From assembly GCA_028015205.1 (NCBI GenBank), contig CM051521.1, positions 95,642,513 through 95,706,512 on the forward strand: a DNA stretch of 64,000 nt. Direction: 5' to 3'. This document shows positions 22,313 through 32,360 of the stretch, in pieces (position 1 is the first letter of the stretch; each line of letters opens with the position of its first letter). Position numbers and translations under genes: made by a program. This DNA is from Mytilisepta virgata (Eukaryota; Mollusca; Bivalvia; Mytilida; Mytilidae). The notes below the pieces were generated by a model that saw nothing but the letters and a program-made list of their open reading frames with translations, had not been told where the DNA came from and searched no databases.

Positions 22313-24080
22313 GTTTCCATTATAATTAATGATTACCATTATATATAAGCTGTGCCCAACTTCACTATAAATACATAAATAATTACTTAAAAAAAAAATT
22401 AAGTTTTTTTTGTTTTTTGTTTTTGTCTTTTTTTTACAAATGTTTGTATTAAACCAGAAATCCGAGATCAACAAAAGAAGTTTCTCACTGGACTCGTTCA
22501 GTTGTAACCTACTATAATACAATTCCTCAGATATATCTAATAGAAAGTAATAATAATAATTAAAACTTTTTAGAAATCTCTTTCGACCAATAGATTATCC
22601 TTTCTAAAAGGAGTTTTTTTTTTTTTTTTTTTTTTTTTTAAAGTATTACATCGTGGTATATACATGTGCTGACCATGAAACTTAATGACAAATTCACAAA
22701 CTTGATGAAAAGATTATTTAATATAATTTGAAAGGAATATATATATATATTGTTACTCATAATACACCATCATCACAAATATTACACAATCATGCAGCTG
22801 AACACATAATACTACTTACAATCAGGGTATCTACCTACGAGATTAATCTTTCAACGTAAATGCACGAAATACTGCTATAATACGTTGAACAGATAATCGA
22901 TCGGTAAACCAATCAATGCTTTGAATAATAAATATACCTTTGGAATAGTAGGTTAGCAAAATTATACTTTCAAGTCATCACAATTATACCTTTGAAATCT
23001 TAATTATCGATAAACAACTAAAAAGTATGCAACACACAATCACATTAAAGCACATGTATGTATAACCGTTAAACTAAATATATCATCTGTAAAATGACAG
23101 ATCTAATTTTATTTATAACCCCAACCCCCTGAATGTAGATATGGACTCAATCCAGAACAGCCTCCACGAAAAAAGAGCGGTCACTGAGATGTACTATGGG
23201 ATATCTCAGTGACTGACTATTACGTTAGAATTAGTATGAATGAAGAAATACTGGTATTTTTTTTCTCTTTCTTTGATCTGCTATTTTATAGGCAGTTCTA
23301 GTAGAATTACCCATGTTAGGTAGGGGATAGTTAGGGTGAGTTCTTGGTACAAACTATAAAATAAACTTTGGTCGGCATGAATGAATCACATATGTACCAG
23401 TATACAGTAATATATCCAACTTTGGAAATAAAAATCCGTGGGGGTTGTTTTGGTGTTGTAATAAATTATCACTAGTCTCTTTATTACGGGACATTCATTT
23501 TAACTACAGTTATATAGGAGACGTCCTTTCTTGTAGTCGCAGTCTTGATCTACATTCTATGGGCTTCAAATTAGTGTCCATATAGGGTAATAGTTTGGGT
23601 CCCCTAGACCGATATGAACAATAAATTGTAACTCCAGAGAGATTTTCTGTTAACCTCTCTGGTTTACCGTCCACCTTATATCCGTATTTATATTATTTAT
23701 GATAAGATATATAACTGTCTGAAGTGGCTCGGGAAAAAAGCGCTTAATTCCACAACCACATTTCAGAAACTACTTTAGAATAAGGATATAAGATTTTATA
23801 AAAGTAAATAGGAATCTGGGCACATTTGAAGTACCAATTCAAAAAGGGGAACTCTTTTTACAAAATACTTTCTTATCCTGCCAGGAGGTAGATACATATT
23901 ACAAAATTGCAATAACTGTCAAAATGGTCAGCATATTGTAACTTTACTTAAGATTTTGTTCCGTCTTAAATATTTTATCATAATGAACCTTCTGATTCGG
24001 GCCGCCATCCAAAACAAATATAGTAGTAATAGTAGCTTTAACCATTAGTATTTCAAAATGGCTAATGCAAGTTAGAAATC
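22313..24080. other. Non-coding interval
   Basis: AT-rich sequence with a T homopolymer at about 22613-22639, (TA)n at 22739-22750, and a perfect 11 bp stem-loop at 23180-23213. No gene is supported. Confidence 0.45.
23180..23213. repeat. Perfect short stem-loop
   Basis: GTCACTGAGAT at 23180-23190 pairs exactly with ATCTCAGTGAC at 23203-23213 across a 12 nt loop. It may be the remnant of a small inverted-repeat element; function unknown. Confidence 0.7.
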
Positions 24081-24387
24081 AGTTTTGTTACAAACAGACT
24101 TTGCAATCAAAACTTGGTTCACAATGGCTTCAAGTTCCAGACAAAATCAAGATGTGGACAAAGATGTTATTGGCATTGCTCTACCAGAAATTGTCCAGCC
24201 TCAATCAACACGCGTAACAGTCTTCCTGCCAAAGTTTCACCAAACCACACCAAATAAATCAATTATTCAACTAAAACAGTCACTTCCTGTCCATAATATT
24301 CTTTCCTTCAATTTTAATATATTTGTACATTTGAGATTCCATTAGGGATTTCATTGTGTAAACAGTATTTAACCCATATCTTCTTTC

Positions 24388-24970
24388 ATTTTATTGCCAT
24401 CACTTTGCGTCCGTCGTCCGTCCGTCCGTTAACTTTTCACATTTCAATCTTCTCCAAAACCCCATGGCCAATTGAAACCAAACTTGGTGGGAATGTTCAT
24501 TGGATGGTCTACAAAGTGTAGGTTTTTGGTTCTGATCCAAAATTCAATATGGCTGCCAGTGCCATGTATGCACTCTGATTGGCTGAAATTTAGAAAATCT
24601 TCTATGAAACTACAAAAGCAATTGAATTGTTATATTGCAGGAATGATCCTTAGATGGTCCTCTACAAAGTTTATGTTTTTGTGCCGATCTGAAATCCAAG
24701 ATGGCTGCCAACACGGTACACATTTAACATAGGATCCTATGGGAAATGCATACAAACATCTTCTTGTCAGAAACCGTTTGACAGATAGAAGTAATATTAT
24801 GCCTGAATGATCAGATAATGGTCCCTAACAAAATGATGTTTTTGGTGCCGATCCGAAATTCAAAAACATGGCTGCCAGGGCCATTTATGCACTCTGATTG
24901 GCTTAAATTTGAAAAATCTTCTCTGAAACTACAAAAGCAATTGAATTGTTATACTGCAGGAATGATCCTA
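24388..24970 (+). mobile_element. 5'-truncated AGCTCACCTG-family fragment
   Basis: It starts inside the family at GCCATCACTTTGCGTCCGTC and the CCGT microsatellite, then carries degenerate units with AACATGGCTGCC, CACTCTGATTGGCT and AGGATCCTATGGGAAAT. Neither the 5' stem-loop nor the terminal 3' hairpin is present. It is interrupted on the right by a poly-G repeat. Confidence 0.65.
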
Positions 24971-24974
24971 AGGG

Positions 24975-25150
24975 GACGACCATTTGATATTCTGGGGGAG
25001 GGGGGGGGGGGGGGGCAGGAGGATTTGTTTTGGATGGGTTATTTATTTTTGTGGAAAATAAAGACAGATTATTTATTTTCTGCACCGTTGAAGCATGATT
25101 TTTCATTTTCAGTAAAACAAGGGACTGATTATTTATTTTCACAATTATAT
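24975..25150. repeat. Poly-G associated repeat
   Basis: GACGACCATTTGATATTCTGG runs into a G tract at 24993-25015, followed by repeats of GATTATTTATTTTC. A related sequence, AAACCATTTGATTTTTACGG plus poly-G and AAATAAAAAGGCAGGA repeats, lies at about 35761-35935, so this is a dispersed family. Confidence 0.6.
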
Positions 25151-25182
25151 TTATAATATTTGAAAATACACAATTTTTAAAT

Positions 25183-25398
25183 TCATGTTTTTATTCTTAA
25201 ATAAATAACATAGTCAAGGTTGTATCTGTTCAGAATTTTGGCTGTTCCACCTTGCAGTCTCAGTCCCTGTCCAGCACTGTGGTATTCTTTAAGACCATCA
25301 TAAAGATACCATTTGTTGTTGTGTTTGATGCTAGCACAAAAATGGCCACCATTGCCATAAATCTGTGCACCTAGTTCATATAATATGTACCATTTAAT
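25183..25398 (-). pseudogene. C-terminal fragment resembling a ubiquitin-specific-protease-like domain
   Basis: On the reverse strand an open stretch of about 70 codons ends in TGA at 25183-25185. It contains WYILYELGAQIYGNGGHF, then NNKWYLYDGLKEY and LNRYNLDYVIYLRI. The order Y-G-N-G-G-H-F followed by a W-x-x-Y-D-G is the C-terminal signature of C19/USP-like folds, where the His is catalytic. Stops lie immediately upstream in this frame (beyond 25398) and no acceptor is obvious, so it is either a last exon with an unseen boundary or a decayed fragment. Similar domains occur in transposon-encoded proteins. Assignment is tentative. Confidence 0.5.
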
Positions 25399-25439
25399 CG
25401 AAATTAATCATCATCCTCTGGAAGTGAATCTTCTGAATT

Positions 25440-26180
25440 CAAAACTGCATATATTGCATACGTACAAAAAAAAATATAGGTTAAAATGGGAAAAGGTATT
25501 AAAGTGAGGTAGATGTTCATGAGACAATATACCTCAAGTGAAATGAAACCCATTTTCAGACATTTCAAAAACATTAATATATCCTTGTTGTTAATAAAAA
25601 ATCCAGTAATATAGCAATTATGTCTGAGCTTGACAGAATCCCTGTATATTTTACTATTATTTTGTCAATGTTGAAATATTTTCTGTCAATGTTGAAATAT
25701 TTTCATAGACTAGAAAATTTAAAGGAAGGTCTATTGTATGATGCCTATGTGTGTAACAAACAATTTCGTTGATTTACGTCGCATCAGTTGTGTTAATGGT
25801 CTAAAATGTTGAAAACCATAACAACAATCCATTTGAGTAGTCAACTGCCAAGTAGCAATCGCTTGTAACAACGGATTTCCAAAAATGGCAATACCTTTCT
25901 TTTTGGTGAAATAAAAACTTGTAACAATATGCTTTTGACATGGTCAGTTGAATAGCAACAGTTCGATTTCAAACATTGCAATTTCATCTTTGGTATATTT
26001 CTTCAGTGGCTCTCAGATCTTTAATTTATGGAGGAAGTACTTAGCAACCATGTATCCCGAAAATCATCATTGCAATTCCGTCAAATTGCTTTGAACAATT
26101 AGATTTCAAACATTGCAATGCTAAATTTAGAACATTTCTTAATTGGAATGTCAGATGTTTGGAGAATTTCTGATGCTTCA
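25440..26180. other. No feature recognised
   Basis: AT-rich sequence with a few diffuse repeats of GATTTCAAACATTGCAAT. No gene is supported. Confidence 0.4.
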
Positions 26181-26199
26181 GTGATGTCAACAATGGGTG

Positions 26200-26545
26200 T
26201 ATTATGGTTTACCGTTGTCCCTCTGTCCGCCCGGCGTAAACATGTCGCGCACTAACTCGAGTACGCCTTGACTGATTCTCTTCAAACTTTATTACATTAT
26301 TACAAATGGTGGTTTGAAGGTCTGTCTACTTTTTAACGATTTTCAATATTGTCGTTCCAGAGTTATGGGACTTAGATTGTCCTAATATAAGTAAATTCTC
26401 ACATGTCGCGCACAAACTCCAGTACGCATTTACCGATTTTTTCCCCAAACTTTTACATATTACAAATGGTGGTCTATACTTTTTGACTAAGAAATGACGA
26501 TATTTAGTTTATTGTTACAGCGTTATATGATTTAGATATGTTATG
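26200..26545 (+). repeat. CGCGCACTAACTC-type repeat
   Basis: TTGTCCCTCTGTCCGCCCGG is followed by two ~170 bp units beginning CATGTCGCGCACTAACTC and CATGTCGCGCACAAACTCC, each with ACTTTTA...CATATTACAAATGGTGG and TTTTTAACGATTTTCAATATTG-like parts. A 3' end is not recognised. Confidence 0.6.
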
Positions 26546-26969
26546 CCGTTGAAAAAGTAACAAGACAACAGTTTGCCAAAAAAAAATCAATACTTTCCTA
26601 GTCCTTTACAACTTCATAGCTTTTGCTGGGGACTGCCGTATCATGCGTATAAGGCGCAGCAGTTTATTTTAAATTTATTGAAATTTATCGAAGACTTAAA
26701 GTCACTTACTGACTTCTGTGAAACGCATCTGGCAACCATGTTTAGGGAACTTCATTTTGTGCAGTGACGCAACCGCAAGATAATTCTTTTCCTTGAATTG
26801 CATACTAAAACAAGTTACTCTTTAATATGAAAAAAGAACGGGTATGGGGTTGGCGAGCGCTAAACCTCTCTGACAAAATAACAAATTGGATAGCCAAAAC
26901 AACATTATATTGAGTTCTTAGGATTTCATTCACTGTGTGTGATCGTATTTTACGTACAACTGAGACCAT

Positions 26970-27349
26970 GGGACGTCAGAGCGCTACTCCATATATATAA
27001 ACTGGGAAATATTGCGAACGATATATATTTATCCTTTTTTGTTCGCATTCTATCAAGAAACCATTTATATTTTACCTCGGTAACCATTTCAATAAATATC
27101 TCCAAAATTTTATTTTGTCAACTTATGATTCCTTTTTTGTACCAAACAATTGTTATTAATTAAATTCTAAATCATTTAGGACATTACATACAAATATAAA
27201 CTTCTTTTTAAAGAGAAAAATGGTTGTAAAACTGAAGCATATAAGATTTTTTTTCGCAGAAAATAAATGTACACCCCACATGTATTAGTCGTAAATCACT
27301 TGCAAATTTCCCAGTTTCATTGAATATATAAAATGTGCTCTGACGTCCC
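26970..27349. mobile_element. MITE-like element with GGGACGTCAGAGC termini
   Basis: Terminal arms 26970-27006 and 27310-27349 are inverted copies: GGGACGTCAGAGC against GCTCTGACGTCCC, then TATATA and AAACTGGG against CCCAGTTT. The 300 bp centre is AT-rich and non-coding. The right end continues into ACGTCAGAGAATC, making a local palindrome. I could not define a target duplication. Confidence 0.65.
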
Positions 27350-27678
27350 ACGTCAGAGAATCTTTGACTACATACAACTGTATCTTATTGCTATAGTCGT
27401 TTTAGTTCTTTTCATTGCATTTTTAAGTGCTAGAAACGACAGTCATCTTTCCTTAGTAAATAGTTACGTAACCATTGATTTTCCAGTAAAACGTGACTAG
27501 TACATAAAAAATCAAGATAAAGTCTTCATGAATATAACAATAAGCCAAATTTCAAAATAATGGTTGACCTATCAAGTACTGCGACCGTAGATGACTGTCC
27601 CTGAGCATTAATTGCTCAGTCAATTTAAGTAAATTCAGTTTGGAATTCCAATGGTAAAGATAAATTACTGTAATTATT

Positions 27679-28378
27679 AGGGCCCCGCGTCGGAGATGCT
27701 GCTGTCCCTATAGTTTTCACTGCTTCCGTCTGTCCGTCAACAATTGTTGTTAGCCCTCTCAATTCTACATTTCTCAACGCATTTCAACTTTCAACTCAAA
27801 TTTATATAACAGGTGTATATGGACAATCCCTTGATGAAGTTCAAAAACGAGCGCTATCGGATAATTTTTGTGGGAGTTACTGTCCTTGACTTAGTTTTTC
27901 ACTATCAACTTCTTGTTAACGATCTCAATTCTACATGTCTCAACGTATTTCAACCAAATTTATATGGATGGTCTACATGGGCAATACCTTGATCAAGTTC
28001 GAAAACGAGCGCTATCGGATAATTTTTGTGGGAGTTACTGCCCTTGATTTAGTTTTTCCCTATCAACTTCTTGTTAGCGCTCGAGCTCTATTCTACATCA
28101 AATTTTCTCAACGGAGTTTAACCAACTTAATATGGAAGATGTATATTGATGATACCTTGATCAAGTTTGAGAGGGCTCTTGGATAATTTTTATGGGAATA
28201 ACGTAGTTTTTTCCATATCAACTTCTTGTTAATGCTCTAGATTCTACATTTTTTTTATCCATTTTAACCAAGTTTATGTGGACGTTTTATACTGAAATAT
28301 TTTTTTAATATATTTCTGTTCTCTACAACAATATATATGCAGCAGGGCCCTTTGTGATGATCACATCACAGTATTATA
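27679..28378 (+). mobile_element. Stem-loop repeat (AGGGCCCCGCGTCGG family)
   Basis: It starts AGGGCCCCGCGTCGGAGATG, then TCTGTCCGTC, then four ~140 bp units with TTCTTGTTAGCGCTC, ATTCTACAT..TCTCAACG and GTTCGAAAACGAGCGCTATC. The end has AGGGCCC at 28344-28350 and the hairpin TGTGATGATCACATCACA at 28353-28370. This is the same plan as the other stem-loop families. Confidence 0.65.
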
Positions 28379-28463
28379 GTTTACGAAGTCGCTTTTCTCG
28401 ACAGTACAAGCCCGTCTTACTTAAATTTCCATGTTCAGCACTCCTTTTTGTCCCCTAATTTTT

Positions 28464-29356
28464 AGCTCGCCTGACCCAAAGGTCAGATGAGCTATTGCCA
28501 TCACTTGTCCGTCCGTCCGTCAACATTAAACATTTTGAACTTCTTCTAGAAAACCTCTTAATGTATTGAAACTAAACATATCATGAATGTTCCTAATGAG
28601 GTGCAGACCAAGAGTTGTTACTTTGATATGGATCAATCATCCAAGATGGACAACAGCGGGGAACTTAGTTTCACATAGAAACATATGGGAAATTAAAACA
28701 AAAACATAGAAAGCTATGGGAAATAAAAACAAAAATCTCCTAGAGAACCGCTGAATGGATTAAAACGAAACATAACATGAATGTTCCTTATGAGCTGCTG
28801 ACCAAGTGTTGTTACTTTGATGCCGATACGATACATCATCCAAGTGGACAAGAGCGGGGGACTTAGTTTAACATAGTAACCTATGGGGAAATAAAAACAA
28901 AAATCTTCTAGAGAACCGCTGAATGGATTGAAACGAAACATGGCATGAATGTTCATTATGATGTGCTGACCACGTGTTGTTACTTTGATGCCGTTCCGCC
29001 ATCCAAGATGGTAACCAGTGGGAAACTTAGTTTAACATAGGACCCTGTGTAAAAAAACGTATAAAAATCTTCTACAGAACTACTGAATGGATTGAAACCA
29101 AACAGCATAAATGTTCCTTATGAGGTGCTTACCAAATGTTGTTACTTTGGTGCTGATCTGTCATCCAAGATGGCCGCCAACGGAGGACTTAGTTTAACAT
29201 AGGACTCCAGGGGAAATACGTACAAACGGCTTCTTCTTGAAAATTACTGAATGGATTGAAACCAAACATGGCATGAATGTTAATCTCAAGGTCCTTTAGC
29301 AATAAACAAATGGAAATATTAAGTGAGCGATACGGGCTCCTGGGAGCCTCTGGTTT
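28464..29356 (+). mobile_element. Complete AGCTCACCTG-family element (893 bp)
   Basis: The 5' stem-loop (AGCTCGCCTGACC with GGTCAGATGAGCT) follows a T run and is followed by CCGTCCGTCCGTCAAC. Four to five ~165 bp units carry CATCCAAGATGG, CTTAGTTTAACATAG and CTGAATGGATTGAAAC. The end has AAGTGAGCGATACGGGCTCC and GGGAGCCTCTGGTTTT. It is the shortest complete copy in the window and non-coding. Confidence 0.75.
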
Positions 29357-29812
29357 TAGGTACACGCTATTAAAAATTAATTATGGTTATGATTTTACCT
29401 GAAAAATGTTACTTCGTATATATTAAATTTTCCTCTGTTTTACCTGTGAATTGTCAAAGTTTGAACAAACCCAATTACACGTGAAAGGATATATTAAGTT
29501 TCTTTTTTTCAAGTATATAACTGACAATGTTGTAATCTCCCTAGAATTATATGCAATATCATGCTTCTCCTACATGTACCAGAGTGACAAGGGAAACGAT
29601 GTACATGTACGTATTAATGAAGGCTCCATGGTAATTTAAAGATAGTTAATGAATTAAATATTTATTAAAATATTATATAAAATATCAACAGAGACATAAT
29701 AAATTGATTCATATGTACATATTGCAACAATTAAATATTAACAATAAACATGAAAGCACCTTGGTAAAAAAAATCATAGCAGTTTATTTATTGGAGTTCG
29801 GTAACAAGTATT
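29357..29812. other. Interval 3' of the Nodal gene
   Basis: AT-rich. TTTATT at about 29785-29790 reads AATAAA on the reverse strand about 25 nt beyond the Nodal stop and could be a poly(A) signal. No other feature is seen. Confidence 0.4.
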
Positions 29813-30645
29813 TTATCTACACCCACAAGAAGAAGCAATCATGTTTTCGTGACGACGAACAACAATTTCATCTTCTTCGTAATAAAGTAATTTAAGAGGT
29901 TTCAGTTTTGTAGGAATACAACATGGCATTGGTGCCGCTTTTGGTCTGCCTAGTCTCATCAAACTTTGCAGCATTGCATGGTTTGTAGGTGTGAATTTGT
30001 CGGAAACCGGCGAAGGACAAACACCAGCACAAATTTTGGCATTAAACACTTTTGGATATACAACCCATTGTCCCCAGCCTAAATGATTAAAATCAATGTC
30101 AAAGTCTTCTAGTTGGCATATTTTTCGTTTCCTCCTTCCTTTTTTATTTTTTCTCTTTCTTTTCTTCTGAATTGCACGTTTTGAACGTGATAACTGTTCG
30201 ACTGGATCTTTATGCAAGAACTGCTCGTACATTTTATGAAGGAATTCTTTGTCCTCAGAATAAACGATCAGTAATGCGTCGCTGGTGGGTTGACTTTCTC
30301 CGTTTTGCTCTGGATCCGTGTTAGTCTTTGGCTTTTTATTTATTGTGCTTTTCCTAATTGAAACCTTTAGTGTTAAATTTCCATGTATTTTACTTATTAT
30401 TGGTGTGACAGTTTTAGACAGATCAACAACAACATACTTTCCATCCACGCTGGCTTGTTCCTTAGTACGGTACTTCAGAACTACTTCATTGTCTTTTTGT
30501 ATGGTGTATTTCACTCTAATTTTTCTTTTAATTGCTTCATTATTATAACGTAGGCGAAGTTCCACTCTCTTGATTTGCTCTTCCAACGACAAGGAATGGA
30601 TCCTAAATTTGTAAACGTCGTACGCCCGGTGGTAAGGTTTGGCTT
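29813..30645 (-). CDS. Nodal exon 2: propeptide remainder and mature domain
   Basis: The acceptor TTTTGTTTTCAG ends at 30646. The exon enters in phase 1, codon 108 being A/AA (Lys). It contains most of the latency-like propeptide, both basic processing sites and all seven mature cysteines, and ends in TAA at 29813-29815. Confidence 0.9.
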
Positions 30646-32171
30646 CTGAAAACAAAAATTAAAAAATACTTAACCAACAGTTGGATGAAGTGGGACTTTA
30701 ATTTAATAATGTTTCGATGAACAGTTGCTCTCTACTATATATTGGACAGCTTTTAGAAAGATTTTTTAAGATTTACGTGAATATATGTAGATGTTGATTA
30801 AGATATGTCAAACTCTTTACTTAAATTTTTTTAATAGTAACTTGGTCATGAATGTTTCTTAAAAACAATGTTAAAGCTAACAATGCAAAATATATAAATG
30901 CTGGGCGCAACTCGTGTTGGTTGACAAGCAAATGTTTGATTGAAATGAAATATTAATCTTTTATTTACATCCCAGCTACGATACACAAATATGTTTAGAG
31001 TCTGATTTGAAATGAAATCCTATTTAAAAATATGATTTCAGCAGCATAAAGGTGTCAACTTGATCTGTAAATCTACCTGTCTTACTAATGTAAACAGGTT
31101 GATTACATTTTGATACTTCATTGTTTGCCACTCACTTCAAAATATTCAATTTACCTTTAATTTAAGTATAATTTATGTATCGTTTACATATTTCATGTGT
31201 TAATTTTATTAACTTCTGATAAACCACTCCCCCGCCTTTTTTTAATTTTAAATGCAAGGTAATTTTTAGAAATTTACGCACTTTGGAAAAAGTAACTGGA
31301 TACAAAATAAATCCTATTTAAATTAATAAATAGTGATTGAGAATTCTATATTTTCTAAATCCCAATTTTACTACATTTCGTAGTGTTAACTTAAAAGTAC
31401 AGCAATCTGGATTTTCAGCTTCGAAAACCTTTTCCGGATTTTTTTTATTAATTTCATGCGAATTTTGTGGGGGAAAAAATAAATCATTTCGTCTTCTGGT
31501 ATGTATAGTTTTCTTAAATGAGAATTCATTTACACTTAATTCTTTTTTCCGCAAATCATTTTTTTTTTAGTTATCCCAAATTCTCGAAAAATTATTAGAT
31601 AATTAGTTTTATGCAATAAACCTTAACGGGAATTTCCTAATTATTGCAGTATATAGAAACAAAGATATTTCAATCGGAAGGTATACTTTATTTTCAAATT
31701 TGGCAAAAACAAAAAAATGACTGTATTAAAATTTCAAGATTTTTTATTTGGTATAAAATGTTTCAGAAATTTAGACACAATAAAAAAAATACTTCAGCCA
31801 GATCAGTGTTTTATTATTACTATTGCTGAAAAAATAGAAATCAACTTACTTGATGAAAAACTTCTAACAGTGTCAGCTGTTTCCAAGTCCTTTTCTTTGA
31901 GCATCCCAGATGCCATACGAATATCATCACCGTTGTCAAGATTGTTTAAAAAATTAAACATATATTCAGCAGACATTATTTGGTCAGTTCTTTCAGGAGA
32001 TATATCTGTTAGTTTAAGTGATTCAGCGTCCGAAAGGAAATTGTTTCTTTGTATGGTAGAATCTTTAAACACATTAGTTCTCTCTAGCAGTTCCTTTGTA
32101 GAAAAGTCACTGTAAGCGACAGAACAACTGAAAAACAACACGAACAAAATTCCAGTCTGGGTGTTTCCCAT
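29813..32171 (-). CDS. Nodal-type TGF-beta ligand, two exons
   Basis: Exons 31850-32171 and 29813-30645 join at a phase-1 GTAAGT/TTTTCAG intron to give 384 residues. A hydrophobic signal peptide (residues about 5-20, ILFVLFFSCSV) is followed by a propeptide. Furin-type RSKR is at 261-264 and a second basic site RRKR at 278-281. The mature domain has seven cysteines (284, 313, 317, 349, 350, 381, 383), the TGF-beta cystine-knot pattern. HLGWGQWVVYPK, CPSPV, PTNHA..QSL and PCCIPTKLKPL..LYY are Nodal-like and separate it from BMP2/4. Nodal is secreted and signals through activin-type receptors and Smad2/3; in molluscs it acts in left-right asymmetry upstream of Pitx. The C-terminal NMIASSCGCR departs from the usual MIVEECGC. 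No stops or frameshifts are seen. Confidence 0.9.
30646..31849 (-). other. Nodal intron
   Basis: A 1204 bp intron with GT/AG ends. I looked for FoxH1-type TGTGGATT motifs and saw none. Open frames at 31318-31570 are antisense to each other and not credible. Confidence 0.8.
31850..32171 (-). CDS. Nodal exon 1: signal peptide and start of propeptide
   Basis: The ATG at 32169-32171 is followed by a signal sequence, then a propeptide segment with YMFNFLNNLDNGDDI, the usual N-terminal alpha-helical motif of TGF-beta propeptides. The donor is GTAAGT at 31844-31849, after 107 codons plus one base. Read-through of the intron is open briefly but unrelated. Confidence 0.85.
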
Positions 32172-32204
32172 GTTAACTTTTCCGTGGAATACGAAGTTCT
32201 GATG

Positions 32205-32360
32205 AAATTATCTTGATCCCGACTTTAAAAACATGTAGGTCTAAATTCTCCGGAATTAATCCTGGTTTGATAGGTGATAGCTCAATGTCATTCGTTAATT
32301 CGTAGAAGAAAAGTGAATGAATTAGGGAAGATTAAAATATGCCGCGGCCAATAACGTTAT
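32205..32360 (-). promoter_or_regulatory. Possible Nodal proximal promoter
   Basis: On the reverse strand TTTTTAAAG lies about 55 nt upstream of the ATG and an inverted CCAAT box (GCCAATAACG on the plus strand, near 32347) about 180 nt upstream. The transcription start is not identifiable, so this is a weak guess from position and motif only. Confidence 0.25.

Noticed and set aside
24124..24345. Frame beginning MASSSRQNQDVDKD as a possible first exon
   Set aside because: The start context is fair, but no donor or homology could be supported and the frame runs into AT-rich DNA.
31318..31570. Antisense pair of ~77-codon frames inside the Nodal intron
   Set aside because: Mutually complementary frames in intronic AT-rich DNA without motifs.
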